The notes beneath the pieces were generated by a model that worked only from the letters and a program-made list of their open reading frames with translations, made no database searches and was not told where the DNA came from. A stretch of DNA of 40,016 nucleotides, from assembly GCF_000931935.2 (NCBI RefSeq), contig NZ_AZAC01000032.1:1-40016 (forward strand), read 5' to 3'. This document shows positions 16,468-25,291 of the stretch, one piece after another. Both the position numbers and the translations under genes were made by a program. Numbering within the stretch: position 1 is the first letter of the stretch; each line of letters opens with the position of its first letter. The DNA is from Dethiosulfatarculus sandiegensis (GTDB lineage Bacteria; Desulfobacterota; Desulfarculia; Desulfarculales; Desulfarculaceae).

Positions 16468-18012
16468 ATGTCTGACTACGTAAAAATCTTTGACACCACC
16501 TTAAGAGACGGCGAACAATCCCCTGGCGCGTCCATGAACCGCGAAGAGAAACTTCGCTTGGCCCATAGATTGGCCCAGCTCAAGGTGGATATCATTGAAG
16601 TGGGGTTCCCGGCCGCCAGCCCGGGTGATTTTGAGGCGGTTAAAAGCATCTGCCAGGAAGTCAAGGGCCCCGTATTGGCTGGGCTTGCCCGCACTGTGCC
16701 CTCGGATATCAAAACCTGCTGGGAAGCGATCAAGTATGCGGAAAACCCCCGCATACACACCTTTATCGCCACCAGTGACATTCACCTTCAGTACAAGCTC
16801 AAGGCCACCAGGGAGGAGGTCTTGGAAAAGGTGAAAAAAGGCGTGGGCCTGGCGGTAAGCCTGTGCGACGATGTGCAATTCTCCCTGGAAGACGCCTCCA
16901 GAAGCGATCCTGAATTCATGTGCCAGGTAATAAGGACGGCCCTGGCCGAGGGCGCCACCACCATCAATATCCCGGATACGGTGGGTTATGCCCTGCCCGA
17001 CGAGTTTCAGAACCTCATAACCCTGATCAAAAGGGAAGTGCCTGAAATAGAAAAGGCCACCATAAGCGTGCATTGCCACGACGACCTGGGTATGGCCGTG
17101 GCCAACTCCCTGGCCGGAGTGAAGGCCGGGGCCAGGCAGGTGGAAGGCTGCATCAACGGTATTGGCGAACGGGCCGGCAACGCCAGCGTGGAAGAAGTGG
17201 TTATGGCCATAGCCACCAGGCACGAAAGCCTGGGGCTCAAGACAGGCATAAACAAAAGCAAGCTCTTCCCCACCAGCCGCCTGGTAACCATGATCACCGG
17301 CATATCGGTGCAGCCCAACAAGGCCATTGTGGGGGCCAACGCCTTTGCCCATGAATCCGGAATTCATGTGGACGGCGTGCTCAAACAACCCCTCACCTAT
17401 GAGATCATGACCCCCGAGGAAGTGGGAATCTCCACCAATAACCTGGTATTGGGCAAACACTCCGGTAGGGCCGGGTTGCGCAAAAGAGTCCAGGAAATGG
17501 GATATGACCTCAAGGAAAAAGACTTGGACCGTTTGTTCGAGGCCTTCAAGGTCCTGGCCGACAAAAAGAAAGAGATCTGGAACGAGGACCTGGAAGCCTT
17601 GATCGCAGATGAAATCCTGCGCATGCCCCACCGCTGGGAACTGGAATACTTAAATATCGTGAGCGGTACGGTAACCGTGCCCACAGCCACGGTTATCATC
17701 AGAGACGGTGACCAAAAGATCCAGGAATTCGGCAGCGGATCAGGGCCGGTGGACGCGGTGTGCAACACCATCAAAAAGCTGGTCAATAAAAACCCCTATC
17801 TGGAAAAATTCACCATTGCCTCGGTAACCGGCGGCTTGGACGCCCAGGGCGAGGTGACGGTGAGGCTAAAAGAAAACAACATCACGGTTTTGGGCCGGGG
17901 AAACGACCCCGACATCCTGGTTGCCTCGGCCAAGGCTTATATCAACGGTCTCAACCGGCTGGAGTACTGGGCCAACCAACCCAAAACCGCGTTGCCAACC
18001 AACGGAGATTAA
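16468..18012 (+). CDS. leuA: 2-isopropylmalate synthase
   Basis: A 514-residue acyltransferase that condenses 2-oxoisovalerate with acetyl-CoA, the first committed step to leucine. The N-terminal TIM barrel opens with FDTTLRDGEQSPGASM, metal ligands include HCHDDLG near residue 200, and GERAGNASVEEV and HESGIHVDGVLK are classic LeuA signatures. The C-terminal regulatory (LeuA dimer/allosteric) domain from about residue 390 is complete, so leucine feedback is likely. The ATG follows GGAG. Homologous citramalate and homocitrate synthases are alternatives, but length and motifs favour LeuA. Fourth biosynthetic gene of the ilv-leu operon; leuCD and leuB are not in the window. Confidence 0.95.
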   Translation: MSDYVKIFDTTLRDGEQSPGASMNREEKLRLAHRLAQLKVDIIEVGFPAASPGDFEAVKSICQEVKGPVLAGLARTVPSDIKTCWEAIKYAENPRIHTFIATSDIHLQYKLKATREEVLEKVKKGVGLAVSLCDDVQFSLEDASRSDPEFMCQVIRTALAEGATTINIPDTVGYALPDEFQNLITLIKREVPEIEKATISVHCHDDLGMAVANSLAGVKAGARQVEGCINGIGERAGNASVEEVVMAIATRHESLGLKTGINKSKLFPTSRLVTMITGISVQPNKAIVGANAFAHESGIHVDGVLKQPLTYEIMTPEEVGISTNNLVLGKHSGRAGLRKRVQEMGYDLKEKDLDRLFEAFKVLADKKKEIWNEDLEALIADEILRMPHRWELEYLNIVSGTVTVPTATVIIRDGDQKIQEFGSGSGPVDAVCNTIKKLVNKNPYLEKFTIASVTGGLDAQGEVTVRLKENNITVLGRGNDPDILVASAKAYINGLNRLEYWANQPKTALPTNGD

Positions 18013-18015
18013 AAC

Positions 18016-19509
18016 ATGCGGGCCACTCAGGCTGGTCAAAAGCCTTGTGCACAAGTGGAGTTTATTAACGCCTCTTACAAAATAGGCGGTAATAGCATTC
18101 TGAAAGACTTGAACTGGAGCCTTCACCCGAATCAACATTGGGCGGTACTGGGAGGTAACGGAGCAGGCAAGAGCACTTTTTTACGTCTGCTTGCAGGAGA
18201 TATCTGGCCCACCGGCCAGAGAGGGTCCAGGGTATATCGTCTTTCGGAAAAGCCTCAGATAAGCCCCATTGGTTTCAAGGAATTGACCGGCCTGGCCAGT
18301 CCTGAGCTGGCGGAGCTCTACCGCAAAAGGGGCTGGAACCTGCCGGTATGGGAGGTGGTTGCCACAGGATTGTGGAACGACCACCGGCTGGTTCGCCCCC
18401 TTTCCGGGGAGCAGGATAAGCGGATCCGGCTCAAAATGGAGCTCTTGGGCATAACAGATCTGGCGCAAAGGGGATTTTTGGAACTTTCCCAGGGCCAGGG
18501 CATGAAGGTGCTCTTGGCCAGGGCCATAATTTCCGAACCCAGGTTTTTAATCATGGACGAATGCCTGACCGGACTGGACCGGGGCTCCTTAAGCCTTATG
18601 AGCCTGGTTTTGGAACATGTGGCCCGAAAAGGCGGGCAGATCATCTGCACAACCCACAGGCATGACGAACTGTTTCAGGGAATAACCCACACCCTTACCC
18701 TTGATAAGGGGCGTATTGTACACCAGGCAAGGTATTCGCCCCGAAAAGAAAAGACGAGGCTCAGTCTGATATCCCCGCCCCGCCCAAAAAGCACTGGTCT
18801 GCAAAGGCGGCAAAAGGGTTTTCAGTATCACATCAGCCGGGGACAGGTGGCCATTGACCATAAGCCGGTCCTCAAGGATATAAACTGGACCGTAAAAAAA
18901 GACGAGCACTGGGCGCTCATGGGGCAGAACGGATCAGGTAAATCCACCCTGCTCCGGCTGCTTTCAGGCGACCTCCACCCTGCCAAGGGGGGAATTATTG
19001 AAAGGTTTGATGGCGAAAACCCCAGGTCCATCTGGGACATCCGCAAAAAAACCGGTTTTGTTTCCAGTGACTTTCAGGCCAGGCACTTTAAAAAGGCCAC
19101 AGTGCTGGATACCGTGATCTCGGGTTTCTTTGGCTCGGTGGGGCTTCATCAAAAAGCAACTCCCGGCCAGATCAAGGCGGCCCAAGACCTGCTTTTGGAC
19201 CTGGGCATGGCCGACTGGGCTGATAAAAACATAGCCAACCTGTCTTATGGCCAGCTCCGCAAGGTTCTGTTGGCGAGAGCCATGGTAACCGGGCCTGAGG
19301 TGCTCTTATTGGACGAGCCCCTGGCCGGACTGGACGACCAGGCCAGGAAGATGATCATGCAATTGGTGCAGGACCTGGCCGGACAAGGGGTCACGGTTAT
19401 ACAGGCGGTTCATCATCCCGATGAACTGATCCCGGCCATCAGCCACGTGGCCCTGTTGGACAAGGGCAGGATCACCTGGCAGGGAGGCAGAGCCGAACTG
19501 GAAATCTGA
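18016..19509 (+). CDS. Double ATP-binding ABC protein, ModF-like
   Basis: A 497-residue protein with two fused ABC ATPase domains and no membrane segment. First domain: Walker A GGNGAGKST near residue 48, signature LSQGQGMKVLLARA, Walker B LIMDECLTGLD. Second domain: Walker A GQNGSGKST near residue 300, signature LSYGQLRKVLLARAMV, Walker B VLLLDEPLAGLD. Size and tandem layout match ModF (PhrA), a protein of unclear role linked to the molybdate operon in enterobacteria. It begins 3 bases after leuA with GGAG before the ATG, so it is the distal gene of the ilv-leu transcript. No permease or binding protein is nearby. The reason for this coupling is unknown. Followed by a hairpin-rich spacer. 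Confidence 0.85.
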   Translation: MRATQAGQKPCAQVEFINASYKIGGNSILKDLNWSLHPNQHWAVLGGNGAGKSTFLRLLAGDIWPTGQRGSRVYRLSEKPQISPIGFKELTGLASPELAELYRKRGWNLPVWEVVATGLWNDHRLVRPLSGEQDKRIRLKMELLGITDLAQRGFLELSQGQGMKVLLARAIISEPRFLIMDECLTGLDRGSLSLMSLVLEHVARKGGQIICTTHRHDELFQGITHTLTLDKGRIVHQARYSPRKEKTRLSLISPPRPKSTGLQRRQKGFQYHISRGQVAIDHKPVLKDINWTVKKDEHWALMGQNGSGKSTLLRLLSGDLHPAKGGIIERFDGENPRSIWDIRKKTGFVSSDFQARHFKKATVLDTVISGFFGSVGLHQKATPGQIKAAQDLLLDLGMADWADKNIANLSYGQLRKVLLARAMVTGPEVLLLDEPLAGLDDQARKMIMQLVQDLAGQGVTVIQAVHHPDELIPAISHVALLDKGRITWQGGRAELEI

Positions 19510-19644
19510 TCCTTTTTCACCCATGAAATCCCATAAAAAATAGCCTGAACGCGGGCCGTGAAACACCCCCAAAATCAAAGATTTTCGGGGGCCCCGAATG
19601 ACGGCCAGCCGAATTGCGAAGATTTCTTAAGACGAGTAATTCTA

Positions 19645-19708
19645 GCCAGTTGGCAAAACCACGTTTTTGCCAACTGGCCTCTGACAAAGTCCAGGAGGAC
19701 TTTGTCAG
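19645..19708. terminator. Two tandem perfect hairpins between convergent genes
   Basis: GCCAGTTGGCAAAA (19645-19658) pairs with TTTTGCCAACTGGC (19665-19678): a 14-bp stem with a 6-base loop. CTGACAAAGTCC (19681-19692) pairs with GGACTTTGTCAG (19697-19708): a 12-bp stem with a tetraloop. They sit between the stops of the ModF-like gene (plus) and asnS (minus) and probably serve as a two-sided transcription barrier. The plus strand lacks a clear T-run, so a factor-dependent or processing role is equally possible. Confidence 0.55.
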
Positions 19709-19777
19709 CAAGCTATAGCCGCCTTAGCCTTTATACGGCCAAGACGGCTTTTAGTTTTAAAACAAACCGGCGGAGTT

Positions 19778-21148
19778 CTAGAACTCCAGGTGTTTAGGTG
19801 TGCGCGGGAAGGGAATAACGTCTCTGATATTGGTCACGCCCGTCACTGCCATTAAAAAGCGTTCAAAGCCCAGGCCAAAGCCGGAATGGGGGACCGATCC
19901 GTAGCGTCTGAGGTCCAGGTACCACCAATAGGGGGCTTCTTCCATTTCAAGCTCTTCAAGCCTCTTCTTAAGCACATCCAACCGTTCTTCACGCTGGCTG
20001 CCGCCGATCAGCTCGCCAACCCTGGGGACCAGAAGGTCCATGGCTCCCACAGTGCGGTCGTCGTCATTAAGCCTCATGTAAAAGGCCTTTATCTCCTTGG
20101 GATAATCATAGACGATCACCGGTTTTTTAAAGTGATCCTCGCAGAGATAGCGCTCGTGTTCGGTCTGCATGTCCATGCCCCATTCCACGGGGAACTCGAA
20201 CTTTTTATCTGAAGCCTTAAGCACTTCCACCGCCTCGGTGTAGGGAAGGCGCACATAGTCCGCCTTGGCCATGGTCTCCAGGGTGGGCATCAGGGTCTTA
20301 TCCACAAACTTGGCAAAGAGCTCCAGATCATCCGCGCAATTGTCCAGAAGATGGCCAACCATGTACTTGACCATGTCTTCGCCCAGGTCCATGTTGTCGT
20401 TTAAGTCAGCAAAGGCCATCTCAGGCTCGATCATCCAGAACTCGGCCGCGTGACGGGGAGTGTTGGAATTCTCGGCCCTAAAGGTGGGTCCAAAAGTGTA
20501 GACATTACCCAGTGAGGTGGCAAAGGTCTCTGCCTCCAGCTGACCGGAAACTGTGAGGCCTGCCTCCTTGCCAAAAAAGTCCTCGCTGAAAAGATCCTCT
20601 CCGGCCCGGCCCGGCTCCAGAGTGGTCACCCTGAACATCTCTCCCGCGCCTTCGGCATCGGAACCGGTGATAATGGGGGTGTGCACGTAAAAGAAGCCCC
20701 GATCACGGAAAAACTTATGCACAGCATAAGAGACTTCGGAACGGATGCGGAAAATGGCCCCGAACTTGTTGGTGCGAGGCCTTAAATGGGCAATGCCGCG
20801 CAAAAATTCATCAGTATGCCTTTTTTTCTGCAGGGGGAAATCCTTGTCGGCCTCGCCCACCAGGCTAAGGGAGTCCGCCTTGAGTTCCCATTTCTGGCCC
20901 TTGCCCGGAGACTCCACCAGGGAGCCGGTGACCGCCACCGCATAGCCGGTGGTTATTTCGCCCAAATTGCCATAGGCAGGAGAGTCGGCGTCCACAATGA
21001 CCTGCAGATTCTTCAGGCAGGAACCGTCGTTGATCTCTAAAAAGCTGAACGCCTTGGAGTCGCGCCTGGTGCGCACCCAACCCTTGACCAGAGCCTGATC
21101 CATGCCCGCCTCGGCATTCAAGGCCTGTTTTATTCTTATTCTTTGCAT
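19778..21148 (-). CDS. asnS: Asparaginyl-tRNA synthetase
   Basis: A 456-residue class IIb aminoacyl-tRNA synthetase that charges tRNA-Asn. An N-terminal OB-fold anticodon-binding domain (about 15-100, with [21 protein letters not shown]) precedes the catalytic core. Motif 1 lies around [15 protein letters not shown]. Motif 2 contains [21 protein letters not shown], a signature that separates AsnRS from AspRS. Motif 3 is [15 protein letters not shown]. Length is normal. It lies 46 bases after the asparaginase stop on the same strand, so it may be transcribed with the liv-creatininase-asparaginase genes. That places asparagine breakdown and asparagine charging side by side, an unusual pairing. 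Confidence 0.96.
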   Translation of the reverse strand: MQRIRIKQALNAEAGMDQALVKGWVRTRRDSKAFSFLEINDGSCLKNLQVIVDADSPAYGNLGEITTGYAVAVTGSLVESPGKGQKWELKADSLSLVGEADKDFPLQKKRHTDEFLRGIAHLRPRTNKFGAIFRIRSEVSYAVHKFFRDRGFFYVHTPIITGSDAEGAGEMFRVTTLEPGRAGEDLFSEDFFGKEAGLTVSGQLEAETFATSLGNVYTFGPTFRAENSNTPRHAAEFWMIEPEMAFADLNDNMDLGEDMVKYMVGHLLDNCADDLELFAKFVDKTLMPTLETMAKADYVRLPYTEAVEVLKASDKKFEFPVEWGMDMQTEHERYLCEDHFKKPVIVYDYPKEIKAFYMRLNDDDRTVGAMDLLVPRVGELIGGSQREERLDVLKKRLEELEMEEAPYWWYLDLRRYGSVPHSGFGLGFERFLMAVTGVTNIRDVIPFPRTPKHLEF

Positions 21149-21194
21149 TCCTATATCACTCCAAACAGCAATAGACTTGGTTTAGCTGGTTCGC

Positions 21195-22205
21195 CTATTC
21201 GCTGGCAAATATCTTCTTAATTTCAGAAAGGGTGCGCCCGGCTCCCAAGGCGGCCATGAGTTGCAGCCGCGCCTTGGCGCCGGAAAGCCTGCCCCCTAAA
21301 ATGACCCCTTTTTGCTCAAGGTCATCCCCGCCGCCGGGATAGGCGTATATGGGCCAGACTCCGCCCTCCAGGCATTGAGTGGTCAAGACCACTGGTTTTT
21401 CTTCATCAACCATGCGCATAACCGCGTCTACGGCTCCTGGCGGTATGTTGCCCGCGCCAAACCCCTGCAGGACCAGCCCCTTGGCCCCGGCCAGGCGAAC
21501 CTGGTCTATGAGAAAACCGTCCATGCCAGTGTAACAAGTAACCAGTGGTGTGGCAGGCTCTAAAGCGGCCGGTTCAAAAAGGGTTCGGTCCGGCCCGGCC
21601 AGGCAGGCCGGTGAACGGGTCAAGAGAACCATCTCACCAGCCACATATCCCACAGGCCCGGCTTCCGGAGCTTCAAAGGCATCCACATTCAGGGAGTTTA
21701 CCTTGGCCGCCTCCCGCACCCTGAAAAAGCGGTCCGCCATGAGGATAACCACCCCTGTGGCCGGGGGCAAAGGCCGCATGCAGGCTTTTACCGCATTAAT
21801 CAGGTTTCTTATGCCGTCATAGCCGGATTCCGAGTAAAACCGCATGGAGCCGGTGAAAACCACCGGTTTCGTCGAATTTACATACAAATCCGCCATAAAG
21901 GCGGATTCCACCAGCACATCCGTGCCATGAACCACCACCGCGCCGATGATGCCCGGATCTTCCAGGGTTTTCTTTACATCCATGGCCAGACGGAACATAT
22001 GGTCCGGAGTCATGTGGGGACTCGGCAGGTCTGACCAAAGAACAGGCTTTAAGCCCACCTTGCCCACGTGGGGCTCCAGTTCAGCGACCAGGCGCTTGAA
22101 TTCACCCGACGGGACCACCCCGCGGTGCTCCGCAAGCGGAGTCATGCATATGGTCCCGCCGGTGAAAAACAGCGCCACCGCGCCGTTATTCTTATTTCGT
22201 GGCAT
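21195..22205 (-). CDS. L-asparaginase (type I/II family)
   Basis: A 336-residue amidohydrolase that would hydrolyse asparagine (and perhaps glutamine or related amides) to the acid and ammonia. The first active-site Thr15 is in FFTGGTICM. The second Thr-Asp pair is in VVVHGTDVLVESA, about residue 95, and KPVVFTGSMR follows as in the family. There is no signal peptide, so it acts in the cytoplasm. I chose the ATG at 22205, which overlaps the creatininase stop by 14 bases; a TTG at 22238 is a longer alternative. Translational coupling to the creatininase gene is likely. Together with the Liv transporter upstream this suggests import then deamidation. An archaeal GatD-type or lysine-peptide function is less likely. 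Confidence 0.88.
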   Translation of the reverse strand: MPRNKNNGAVALFFTGGTICMTPLAEHRGVVPSGEFKRLVAELEPHVGKVGLKPVLWSDLPSPHMTPDHMFRLAMDVKKTLEDPGIIGAVVVHGTDVLVESAFMADLYVNSTKPVVFTGSMRFYSESGYDGIRNLINAVKACMRPLPPATGVVILMADRFFRVREAAKVNSLNVDAFEAPEAGPVGYVAGEMVLLTRSPACLAGPDRTLFEPAALEPATPLVTCYTGMDGFLIDQVRLAGAKGLVLQGFGAGNIPPGAVDAVMRMVDEEKPVVLTTQCLEGGVWPIYAYPGGGDDLEQKGVILGGRLSGAKARLQLMAALGAGRTLSEIKKIFASE

Positions 22206-22941
22206 ACTTCCAGTCTTGTGCGTCCATGCGCGTGACAAACTCCACCAGGTATTTCACCAGGGCGTCTTTCATAAGCTGCCCCTTTTCCTTGGTGGCCTTT
22301 TCCGGCGCACCGGATGCGCCGTAATCGGTAAGTTCATTAAAGTTCCAGATCAATTTGACGTTGTCGTCCATCTCGGGAATCATGCCCTTGGCCCGGGACA
22401 TGTCACAGAGTTCAGGGAAGATGGCCAGGCCGATGGAGGTCTCACCCTCGCCGCCGTGGCCCAGGCCGTTCCACACCTCAAAGGTGTCTTCGGGAATAAG
22501 ATTACCCGCGGTGACCCACCATGCATCGAGCACAGCCAGCTTGAGTTCGGGGTATTTCACCTTTATATCCCTGGCCGCGATCTCAATCGGCGGAATGTTG
22601 CCGTCGTGACCGTTCACCACCAGGATTTTTTTGATTCCCCAGTGAATCAAGGATTCCATGACCTCTCTGATCACCTGGGTCAGGGTCTCGTTGGTAAGGC
22701 TGACACACATGGGTTTATGGCGGTAATGCATGCTCATGCCATACCAGAGAGGCGGCACCACCACAGTGTTTTCCAATTGTTCGGCCACGGTGACGGCAAT
22801 GTCGTGGCTCACAAAGGTATCGCACCCATAAGGCAGATGAGCGCCATGGCTCTCGGTGGAGCCTATGGCCAAAATAGCCTTGTCAATCTTTGCTTCCTGG
22901 AAAGAATGCTCGTTGAACTCTTCCAGCCTTACTTTTTTCAT
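22192..22941 (-). CDS. Creatininase-family amidohydrolase
   Basis: A 249-residue metal-dependent hydrolase of the creatininase family. The metal-ligand motifs are intact: Glu30 and His32 in GSTESHGAHLP, Asp41 in GCDT, a His-Asp pair in VNGHDGN, and the Glu in GHGGEGETS. Family members open cyclic amides (creatinine to creatine), hydrolyse formamides in riboflavin/F420 synthesis, or process peptides (mycofactocin MftE); the exact substrate is not evident here. It lies 108 bases after livK and overlaps the asparaginase gene by 14 bases. The position between an amino-acid importer and an asparaginase suggests it hydrolyses a C-N bond of an imported compound. Confidence 0.88.
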   Translation of the reverse strand: MKKVRLEEFNEHSFQEAKIDKAILAIGSTESHGAHLPYGCDTFVSHDIAVTVAEQLENTVVVPPLWYGMSMHYRHKPMCVSLTNETLTQVIREVMESLIHWGIKKILVVNGHDGNIPPIEIAARDIKVKYPELKLAVLDAWWVTAGNLIPEDTFEVWNGLGHGGEGETSIGLAIFPELCDMSRAKGMIPEMDDNVKLIWNFNELTDYGASGAPEKATKEKGQLMKDALVKYLVEFVTRMDAQDWKYATK

Positions 22942-23011
22942 TTTTATTTCTTACCTCTGCCCCGCGGCCTTTTCATCAAGGCCCGGAAGAAAAAGGTTTG
23001 TTATCCAAATA

Positions 23012-23037
23012 CCTTGGGAGCCTTGGGGCTCCCAAGG
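23012..23037. terminator. Hairpin between livK and creatininase gene
   Basis: CCTTGGGAGCC (23012-23022) pairs perfectly with GGCTCCCAAGG (23027-23037) around TTGG. In the direction of transcription (minus) no T-run follows, so it most likely partly terminates or stabilises the abundant livK message, as is common after substrate-binding-protein genes. Confidence 0.6.
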
Positions 23038-23049
23038 CGGTTTTATTTT

Positions 23050-24204
23050 TTATTTAGCGGGCATCCAGACTTCTTCAACCTTGTACTTGCCGTTTTTCAC
23101 GCTGATGACGCTCACGCCCTTCATCGGCACGCCGGAAGGACGGGAGTAGGTGATCTCACCGGTGACGGCCTTGTAGCCCTTGGTGGCGGCCAGGGCTTTT
23201 CTCAGTTCCTTGCCGTCGGTGGTGCCGGCCCGCTTGATGGCGTCGGCGATCAGGCCCACGGCGTCGAAGCCGAGCGCGGCAAAGGCGTTCTCAGGCGGAC
23301 GGTTATACTCTTTTTTGTACTCTTCGATAAAGTTGAGCACCTCGGGGCGCTTGTCCTCGCGATAGGTGTGAGTGGCGAAATAAACGTCATTGGCCAGCTT
23401 GGGGCCGGGCACTGTGGTGATCAGCTCGGTGTCAAAGCCGTCGCCGCTGACTATGGGCAGGGTCAAACCGGCCTCGCGGATCTGCTTGGTGGTGAGACCT
23501 GCCTCATTGGGGATGGAAGAAACAAACACAGCGTCCGCACCGGCTTTTTTCAAGCGGGCGATCTGGGCCGAGAAGTCCTTGTCACCCATCATGAAGAAGT
23601 CTTCCAGAATGATCTCGCCGCCCAATTTCTTAAAGCGTTCCTTAAAGAACTTGGACAGGGCCTTGGTAAAGTCCATGGAGTTGTCTGTCCAGACAACCAC
23701 TTTGCGGGCGCCCAATTTTTTGTAGGTGTAGTCCGCAATGGCATAGGACTGGTCGTCATCCCCAAAGGGAGCCATGAACATATATTCGCCGACCCATTTG
23801 GGCAGCATGGGGTGGGTCGCGCCGGAGGTGACAAAGGGACGGCCTTTTTTCTGGTATAAAGGCGCGGCAGCCATGACAAAGGTGGTGTCGCCATAGCCCA
23901 GACCGGCGACGCAGCCGTCTGCCAAGGACTTTTTGGCGCCGGTGGCCGCGGCTTTTTGATCGGTCTTGGTGTCGTAACCAATCACCTCGACCTTTTTGCC
24001 CAAAAGGCCGCCCTTTTCATTGATCAGCTTGGCGGCCAACTTTGCGCCGTTAAGGCCGGGCGTGTCAATGGAAGACATGCCGCCGGTTAAGTTGAAAAGA
24101 CCGGCGATCTTTATGGTATCGTCCGCAGCACCCGCGGGCAGGGCCAGGGCTGCAACTAGGGCCATGGCGCTTAAGAGCACCAACATCTTTTTCCGCATGC
24201 CCAT
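23050..24204 (-). CDS. livK: Branched-chain-type amino acid ABC transporter, periplasmic binding protein
   Basis: A 384-residue periplasmic ligand-binding protein (Peripla_BP_6/LivK type). A signal peptide spans residues 1-25 (MRKK start, hydrophobic core, PAGA-A cut). The mature part opens with TIKIAGLFNLTGGMSSIDTPGLNGAKLAAKLINEKGG, the family hallmark, and shows the two-lobe pattern including YDTKTDQKAAATGAKK. The ATG at 24204 has AAAGGAG 6 bases upstream. This family binds branched-chain amino acids but also amides, urea and aromatics, so the adjacent creatininase and asparaginase genes may mark a different ligand. It lies 94 bases after livM. Confidence 0.93.
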   Translation of the reverse strand: MGMRKKMLVLLSAMALVAALALPAGAADDTIKIAGLFNLTGGMSSIDTPGLNGAKLAAKLINEKGGLLGKKVEVIGYDTKTDQKAAATGAKKSLADGCVAGLGYGDTTFVMAAAPLYQKKGRPFVTSGATHPMLPKWVGEYMFMAPFGDDDQSYAIADYTYKKLGARKVVVWTDNSMDFTKALSKFFKERFKKLGGEIILEDFFMMGDKDFSAQIARLKKAGADAVFVSSIPNEAGLTTKQIREAGLTLPIVSGDGFDTELITTVPGPKLANDVYFATHTYREDKRPEVLNFIEEYKKEYNRPPENAFAALGFDAVGLIADAIKRAGTTDGKELRKALAATKGYKAVTGEITYSRPSGVPMKGVSVISVKNGKYKVEEVWMPAK

Positions 24205-24298
24205 TTCTCTCTCCTTTGCAAGATTGGTTAACACTTATTTTGTAATCTTTCGGGCCGTTATAAGAAACCTGTCTCAGCCAGGCTTTCACTTCATATCT

Positions 24299-25291
24299 TT
24301 ACTCTTCCCTTGCCCTTAAAAAGGCGGGTTCACGGCTGCCGAACAGACCGCCCGGCCTATAGATCAGGCTCAGGATCAAAACCAGGGCCATTACTATCTC
24401 ACCCACGCCGTAAACATCCCAGGCCTCTTCCAGGGGGCGGAAGGCCTCGGTGAGCATGGAAAAAACAATCGCAGTCAACACAGAGCCCGTGATGCTGCCG
24501 TTTCCGCCCACCACCACCATGACCACTATGTTAAAGGCCATGATAAGGGAAAAAGACCCCGGTGTTATGGCTGTGATCAAATGGGCCCACAGGCCTCCGG
24601 CCACACCGGCGAAAAAGGCCCCGATGGCAAGGGACATGACCCTGGTCCTGAAGAGATTCACCCCCAGGCACTGGGCGGCCATCTCATCTTCCCTGACCGC
24701 CAGCATGCTCCTGCCCAAAGAAGAAAACTTAAGCTTCCAGGCGCAGAATATGGTCACGCAGACCAGGGGATAGACCCACCAGAGGTTGGTCAGGTCCTCC
24801 AGGCCGTTTAAGCCCAGAGGCCCCCTGGTGACCGTGTCCCAGTTGGTGATCAGAACCTGCACGATAATCAGAAAACCCATGGTGGCCACAGCCAGGTAAT
24901 GCCCCTTAAGGCGCAGAACCGCCGCCCCTATCACCAGGGCCACCAGGGCGGCCATAAGCCCGCCGACCAGCATGGCAGGCAGAAAAGGCAGGGTGAGGCC
25001 GCCCAACCAGGCCGGGAGATCCGGCAGGAACATGGATTTTTTCATAACCGGCATGCACAAAATGGCGGTCACATAGCCGCCAATGGCCATGAAGGCGGGA
25101 TGCCCCAGGCTGAACAGGCCGGTAAAGCCGTTGGTTATATTCAGGCTCACAGCCAGGATAATATAAATACCCGCGAAATTGGCCAGGGAAAGGGCATAGT
25201 CATCCAAAGTGGCGCGGAAAAGCGCCACCAGGGCCAATCCGGCCAGGCCTGCCACCACAAATACGGCCTGGTTTTTCTTTGTTGTTGTCAT
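24299..25291 (-). CDS. livM: Liv-type ABC transporter permease
   Basis: A 330-residue inner-membrane permease with about nine or ten hydrophobic segments. ITNGFTGLFSLGHPAFMAIGGY near residue 50 and AVREDEMAAQCLGVNLFRTRVMSLAIGAFFAGVAGGLWAH, the cytoplasmic EAA-like loop that docks the ATPase, are typical of LivM. Its start overlaps the livH stop by four bases (ATGA), so translation is coupled. It pairs with LivH to form the channel. Confidence 0.94.
   Translation of the reverse strand: MTTTKKNQAVFVVAGLAGLALVALFRATLDDYALSLANFAGIYIILAVSLNITNGFTGLFSLGHPAFMAIGGYVTAILCMPVMKKSMFLPDLPAWLGGLTLPFLPAMLVGGLMAALVALVIGAAVLRLKGHYLAVATMGFLIIVQVLITNWDTVTRGPLGLNGLEDLTNLWWVYPLVCVTIFCAWKLKFSSLGRSMLAVREDEMAAQCLGVNLFRTRVMSLAIGAFFAGVAGGLWAHLITAITPGSFSLIMAFNIVVMVVVGGNGSITGSVLTAIVFSMLTEAFRPLEEAWDVYGVGEIVMALVLILSLIYRPGGLFGSREPAFLRAREE

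Noticed and set aside
16501..17631. 376-codon minus-strand open frame
   Set aside because: It is fully antisense to leuA, whose catalytic motifs are intact, and has no ribosome site.
21946..23859. 637-codon plus-strand open frame
   Set aside because: It lies antisense to asparaginase, creatininase and livK, which have intact family motifs; the frame is a by-product of their codon use.
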